From: Euprymna scolopes
Taxonomy: Eukaryota > Mollusca > Cephalopoda > Sepiida > Sepiolidae
DNA: 22,397 bases
NCBI GenBank assembly: GCA_024364805.1
Contig: CM044501.1
Coordinates: 101,981,853 to 102,004,249 of the forward strand
Direction of reading: 5' to 3'
In this document: piece by piece, positions 19,188 to 22,397 of the stretch
Layout: each line of letters starts with the position of its first letter
Position numbering within the stretch: the stretch's first letter is position 1
Position numbers and translations under genes: made by a program
The notes under the pieces: generated by a model
What the model was told of the DNA's origin: nothing
The model's input: the letters and a program-made list of their open reading frames with translations, nothing else
Database searches by the model: none

Positions 19188-19408
19188 AACACCAGAAAGA
19201 TGTAATATGTTGAGATATTAAAAAATCGGGTGTGGCTGATCATATATGGGAGGGAAAAGGAAAATCATCTACCATTATGGCACGCAGTAAAATTATCGAC
19301 AAAAAACAGTGGAGAGTAAGGCGACTCAAAGAAACAGCATATATACTGAGCAACAATCAATTACTAAGTAGACCTAGTATAGAATTTTACACGATATGGA
19401 AACTGTGA
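19180..19408 (+). pseudogene. Penelope-like element: C-terminal part of the GIY-YIG domain (right part)
   Basis: Right after the hAT element the protein reads LEEHQKDVIC, KKSGVADHIWEGKG, SKIIDKKQWRVRRLKETAYI and LLSRPSIEFYTIW, ending at a stop at 19406-19408. These are the later blocks of the Penelope-type GIY-YIG endonuclease (R..EH...V..G...KSG.ADH.W...H...W...IID.E..W..R+.KE+.+...N...N). The left part, with the YIGET-like block, is at 13844-14155, and the two flank the hAT insertion in the right order and strand. Neither piece is functional. Confidence 0.85.
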
Positions 19409-19437
19409 ATTATAAATAATAAAGGCGCCATTAAGAG

Positions 19438-19462
19438 TATATATATATATATATATATATAT
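19438..19462. repeat. (TA)n microsatellite
   Basis: About 12 TA units just downstream of the Penelope fragment. Confidence 0.95.
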
Positions 19463-19629
19463 TCAACAAAATACATGTGAAAATTCAGCCGAAATGTTGT
19501 GCAAAAAACACTCAAGATGAGAACAGTGTCTGAATAATCCAAAGAATACAAATTCTAAATAGTACTGTCTGAACATAATCTACATAAAACATACAATGAT
19601 GGACCAAAAGAACCGAAACTGTTAGAATC

Positions 19630-19638
19630 GATGATGAT

Positions 19639-19694
<56 letters not shown>

Positions 19695-19711
19695 CAACAA
19701 CAACAACAAAC
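19630..19711. repeat. Compound (ATG)n-(AAT)n-(CAA)n microsatellite
   Basis: Four ATG units, about 16 AAT units, then about six ACA/CAA units. Open frames across it on both strands are poly-I and poly-L artefacts. Confidence 0.93.
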
Positions 19712-19995
19712 AAAAAAGTGATCGTACCAACATTAATTAGTATAATAGCAGAAAAAAAGCATCGGGATTGTGCTGAGAATACTAAATTCCTGAGATGGTT
19801 TATAGTCATTTAAATTTACTAAAACTTCAATGATAAAGACATACTGATAGTTTCATTATGGTAAACGGTTGTTGCGAGAATGCAAAGTGATTCGCAATAC
19901 TGATCTAAAAAAGCAAAGTGTACTGGAAATCTGGGGAGATTTGTTTGTTAGTGAGTGATCAAGCGTAATAATTTGTGTGATAATTCCTAATCGAG

Positions 19996-19996
<1 letters not shown>
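19712..19996. other. No recognisable feature
   Basis: Short single-copy-looking spacer between two trinucleotide repeats. Nothing supportable. Confidence 0.4.
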
Positions 19997-20038
<42 letters not shown>

Positions 20039-20057
20039 GTAATAATAATAATAATAA
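19997..20057. repeat. (AAT)n microsatellite
   Basis: About 20 units with one AGT interruption, directly abutting the Helitron-like terminus at 20056. Confidence 0.94.
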
Positions 20058-20084
20058 CTAGCAGAACCCGTGGAAATTCCAAGG
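20056..20084 (-). mobile_element. Helitron-like 3' terminus, minus orientation
   Basis: AACTAGCAGAACCCGTGG then AAATTCCAAGG. On the minus strand TGGAA/TTCCA forms a hairpin (20071-20081) that is extended by two outer C-G pairs, then a short spacer, then CTAG and T. Same signature as at 5231 and 8307. The body to the right (20085 on) is AT-rich with no helicase coding seen. Confidence 0.5.
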
Positions 20085-20689
20085 TAGTTGACAAAATCAT
20101 CATATAAGCAAACAATAGAATAATCAGTCTAATATTAATTCCGATCAGACCGTGAATAAAAAAACGAATAGATAATAATTTAATCAAAGTGACTTGTAAA
20201 TCATGTTAAAATCTTTACTTGATAATCTGATAATTTGGCATGTAAGGAATAAGATTTGATAGAAACATGTTACATCTCAACTTTTGCATTTTTTTCATAG
20301 TGGTAAGAAAATGGAATGAATCAGTAAGGAGTGCGATTGATGGGATTTGGTTAAAGAAAAACAATAAAAGTGTAGGAGGTTAACCGATGATATCGCAACA
20401 CTTGAAAATATATATGTATTTCATAACATAAATATTCTTAATTCATTATGAAATTGAATGTCTGAATTTGTTAGATAAAATAAAAAAAAATGTTTAGATC
20501 GTAAACTGCTTCAGTCATTACCGGAAGTTACACTATACAATCGACTCTTAAAAATATATATGAAATAAAGTGATTTTCAGATTGTAAACTGCTTCAGCAA
20601 TTTCTGTGACTGACTCCTAATACCCCTTCTCTTCTATCCACTTGCTTTCTCAATAATATGAGGAGAAATAAGGTACTTGTACAGTATTC
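20085..20689. other. AT-rich DNA, no gene
   Basis: Includes a short direct repeat of GTAAACTGCTTCAG (about 20499 and 20583). Nothing else that I can support. Confidence 0.4.
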
Positions 20690-21060
20690 TACCTATATGA
20701 GAAAACAATGAGAAGTCATACTATTCGATGATTTGACATGAATTTCGGTTTTAAAAACTTCTATAGATGTCACAGGTAAGATTGTCTGGTTTTTTTCATA
20801 TGGGATTTATGCTGTACAAGTACATTATTTCTTGGGGCGATTACTGTACAAGTACCTTTTTCCTATTTAAAAACGAAACTACTCGATTATTTTACATGAT
20901 TTTCAGTTGTGCTAACTTTTCCATACGTTTCATATAGGTACTATCCTGTAGAAGCACCTTATTTATTATTTAAAAGTTATACTACTCGATGATTTTACGT
21001 GAGTTTGAGTTTTAATAACTTTTATGTACATCACAGGTAAAATTTTCTTTTCGTTACAGC
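20690..21060. repeat. Diverged tandem repeat, units about 100-160 bp
   Basis: CTATTCGATGATTTGACATG (20721), CTACTCGATTATTTTACATG (20879) and CTACTCGATGATTTTACGTG (20983) mark three units. Each is followed after about 40 bp by an ACAGGTAA- or ATAGGTA-type motif. CTGTACAAGTAC or CTGTAGAAGCAC lies between units. Spacing varies (158, 104). Confidence 0.75.
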
Positions 21061-21129
21061 TAAAAGTTTGTTTTTTCATATCGGAAACAGAAATTAAATA
21101 TTAACTATTACTAAATAAAGAAAAAGAAA

Positions 21130-21400
21130 ATTATGCTTGGGAAACTTGCATTGTGAGAACAAAACAAACACTATTGCCCCTACCGCTGCCTAAACAAAAA
21201 CAGAGGAGATAATGCCTGGGAGATTACCTTGTGACAACAAAACAGATACTACTACTCCCCCTACCCCTGCCTAAAAAAGAAGGTTTGGTAATCCCTGGAA
21301 GACTCCAGAGCACTTTTAAAAGCAACATAATCGTGCTTTGTTCCCCCCACCATCGTGACATCATTTCTGGAAGATGACTCTGCAATTTTTCCAAATGTAT
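21130..21400. repeat. 79-bp tandem repeat, about 3.5 copies
   Basis: ATTATGCTTGGGA (21130), ATAATGCCTGGGA (21209) and GTAATCCCTGGAA (21288) are spaced exactly 79 bp. A weaker fourth start, CATCATTTCTGGAA, is near 21358. Units 1 and 2 share ACAACAAAACA and CCCCTACC...CTGCCTAAA. Confidence 0.82.
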
Positions 21401-21505
21401 CCAGAAATATACTGTTTTATTATAAATAAATGACATAACATCGAAAATCAGGGAAAAACAGAAACTGGCTTAGTTGACCCTTACAAAACACCAACAATGA
21501 ATTAA

Positions 21506-21832
21506 TGTGGTGGTGGTGGGGCGGCGGCGATGGCGGCAGCAGTGGTGGTTGCATGGTAGTAGAGGTGATAGTGGTTGCTGTGACAACAGTGGTGGAGTAG
21601 CAGTAACAGTAGAGATGGAGCTGGAGGTGGTAATGGTGGTAGTTGCATGGTAGCAGTGGTGGTAGTGGTGGCGGAAGTGGTGGTGGTCGCTGTAGTTGCA
21701 GTGGTGGTGACTTCAATGGTGGTGGCAGTGATGGCCGTGGCAGTGGTGGAAATGGTGGCAGTGGTAGTAGCATGTGCAGTGGGAATGGTGGCGGTGGTAG
21801 TGGTGATAGGGCGATGGTGATGGTTGTGGCGG
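21506..21832. repeat. GGT/GGC-rich cryptic trinucleotide tract
   Basis: Long imperfect (GGT/GGC/AGT)n with an internal echo of TTGCATGGTAG (about 21549 and 21643). It produces a Gly/Ser-rich frame on plus (21643-21858) and a Pro-rich frame on minus (21420-21773). Neither has a domain, and I do not call them genes. Confidence 0.88.
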
Positions 21833-21843
21833 GTATTTTGATA

Positions 21844-22225
21844 ATTAATCAGAAATGACTTTTCTAAGGTATTTTAGTAATTTTAAAACTTTGTGAGATT
21901 AAATAGTATAAAACAAAACATTTTTTCTTAAAATTAATCAGAAGTGACTGTAGGGCATTTTTATAATGTTAAAATATTTTAACATTAAATATAATAGTTG
22001 AAAAAAAACGAAACATTTTTTCGAACAATTAATCAGAAGTGAGTTTTCCAGGGAATATTTATAATTAACAGTGACCTTTCCAGTGTATTAAATAAATAGC
22101 TTAAAACAGATATTTTTTTCTCACTACTAATCAGAAGTGACTTAAAAAGGGAATTTTTATAATTAATCAGAAGTGACTTTTCAAGGGCATTGAATAAATA
22201 GTTAAAAAAGAGTTTTCCTACCCAG
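21844..22225. repeat. Tandem repeat with a 36-bp core and about 90-bp higher unit
   Basis: ATTAATCAGAAGTGAC-like starts are at 21844, 21933, 22028, 22064 (variant ATTAACAGTGAC), 22126 and 22162. Spacings are 89, 95, 36, 62 and 36. So a 36-bp core sometimes doubles inside a unit of about 90-98 bp that also contains AAATAGT..AAAACA. Confidence 0.82.
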
Positions 22226-22397
22226 TGACCCCGATTTTTTTCTTTTCTATTTGGATGGAATATTCCACATTCCTTTTAAGGGATGTCAGGATGATAATGG
22301 TTGAAGCGACACTTGAGTACACAATAATGTTTTCACCTGGAATACGTTAGAATTTGCACTAATTTCAACATGACATATAAATAGGTAATAATGTTTT
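22226..22397. other. No recognisable feature
   Basis: Window end. Nothing supportable. Confidence 0.4.

Noticed and set aside
19512-20187. Poly-Ile / poly-Leu proteins
   Set aside because: Translations of (AAT)n and neighbouring trinucleotide repeats.
21420-21858. Pro-rich (minus) and Gly/Ser-rich (plus) proteins
   Set aside because: Both come from one imperfect GGT/GGC trinucleotide tract. No signal, domain or flanking gene structure.

Overview
The window looks like non-coding, repeat-packed DNA from an invertebrate animal, most likely a lophotrochozoan and plausibly a cephalopod such as an octopus. It is AT-rich and full of microsatellites. It holds fragments of at least three non-LTR retrotransposon (LINE) lineages, a GIY-YIG Penelope-like element, a hAT DNA transposon, a Ty1/copia element, Helitron-like ends and several tandem arrays. 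The organism call rests on the look of these families and is an inference. I found no convincing host exon, no tRNA or rRNA gene and no CRISPR array. The open frames present are short and are explained by transposon remnants, tandem repeats or chance.

Layout. 1-712: 3' end of a plus-strand LINE. 811-1419: Helitron-like unit beside (AT)n and (ATGT)n tracts. 1747-1807: (TC)n. 3514-4692: two overlapping minus-strand LINE 3' ends, the older one split by a roughly 119-bp foldback insertion with 10-bp target duplications. 5231, 8307 and 20056: minus-strand Helitron-like termini. 6420-6835: second LINE family, minus strand. 7063-7290: two SINE-like, box-B-bearing segments. 8812-8968: 42-bp minisatellite. 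9470-9700: duplicated (AG)n block. 10123-10365: 243-bp pogo/Tigger-like MITE. 10620-10870: third LINE family. 11455-13264: about 1.8 kb of 32-bp satellite.

The centrepiece is a three-level nest at 13844-19408. A Penelope-like element is split inside its GIY-YIG endonuclease domain by a hAT element (14156-19179) with a perfect 8-bp target duplication, GTTAGAAG. That hAT element is itself split by a broken Ty1/copia retrotransposon (15939-18835) with about 280-bp LTRs, a 5-bp duplication (TAACT) and a primer site matching the anticodon arm of initiator tRNA-Met. The order of events is therefore Penelope, then hAT, then copia.

19438-22225 is mostly simple and tandem repeats: (TA)n, (AAT)n, a family with units near 100-160 bp, a 79-bp family, a GGT/GGC-rich tract and a family with a 36-bp core. 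No genes here work together as a pathway. The window is best read as an insertion history in an intron or intergenic region.
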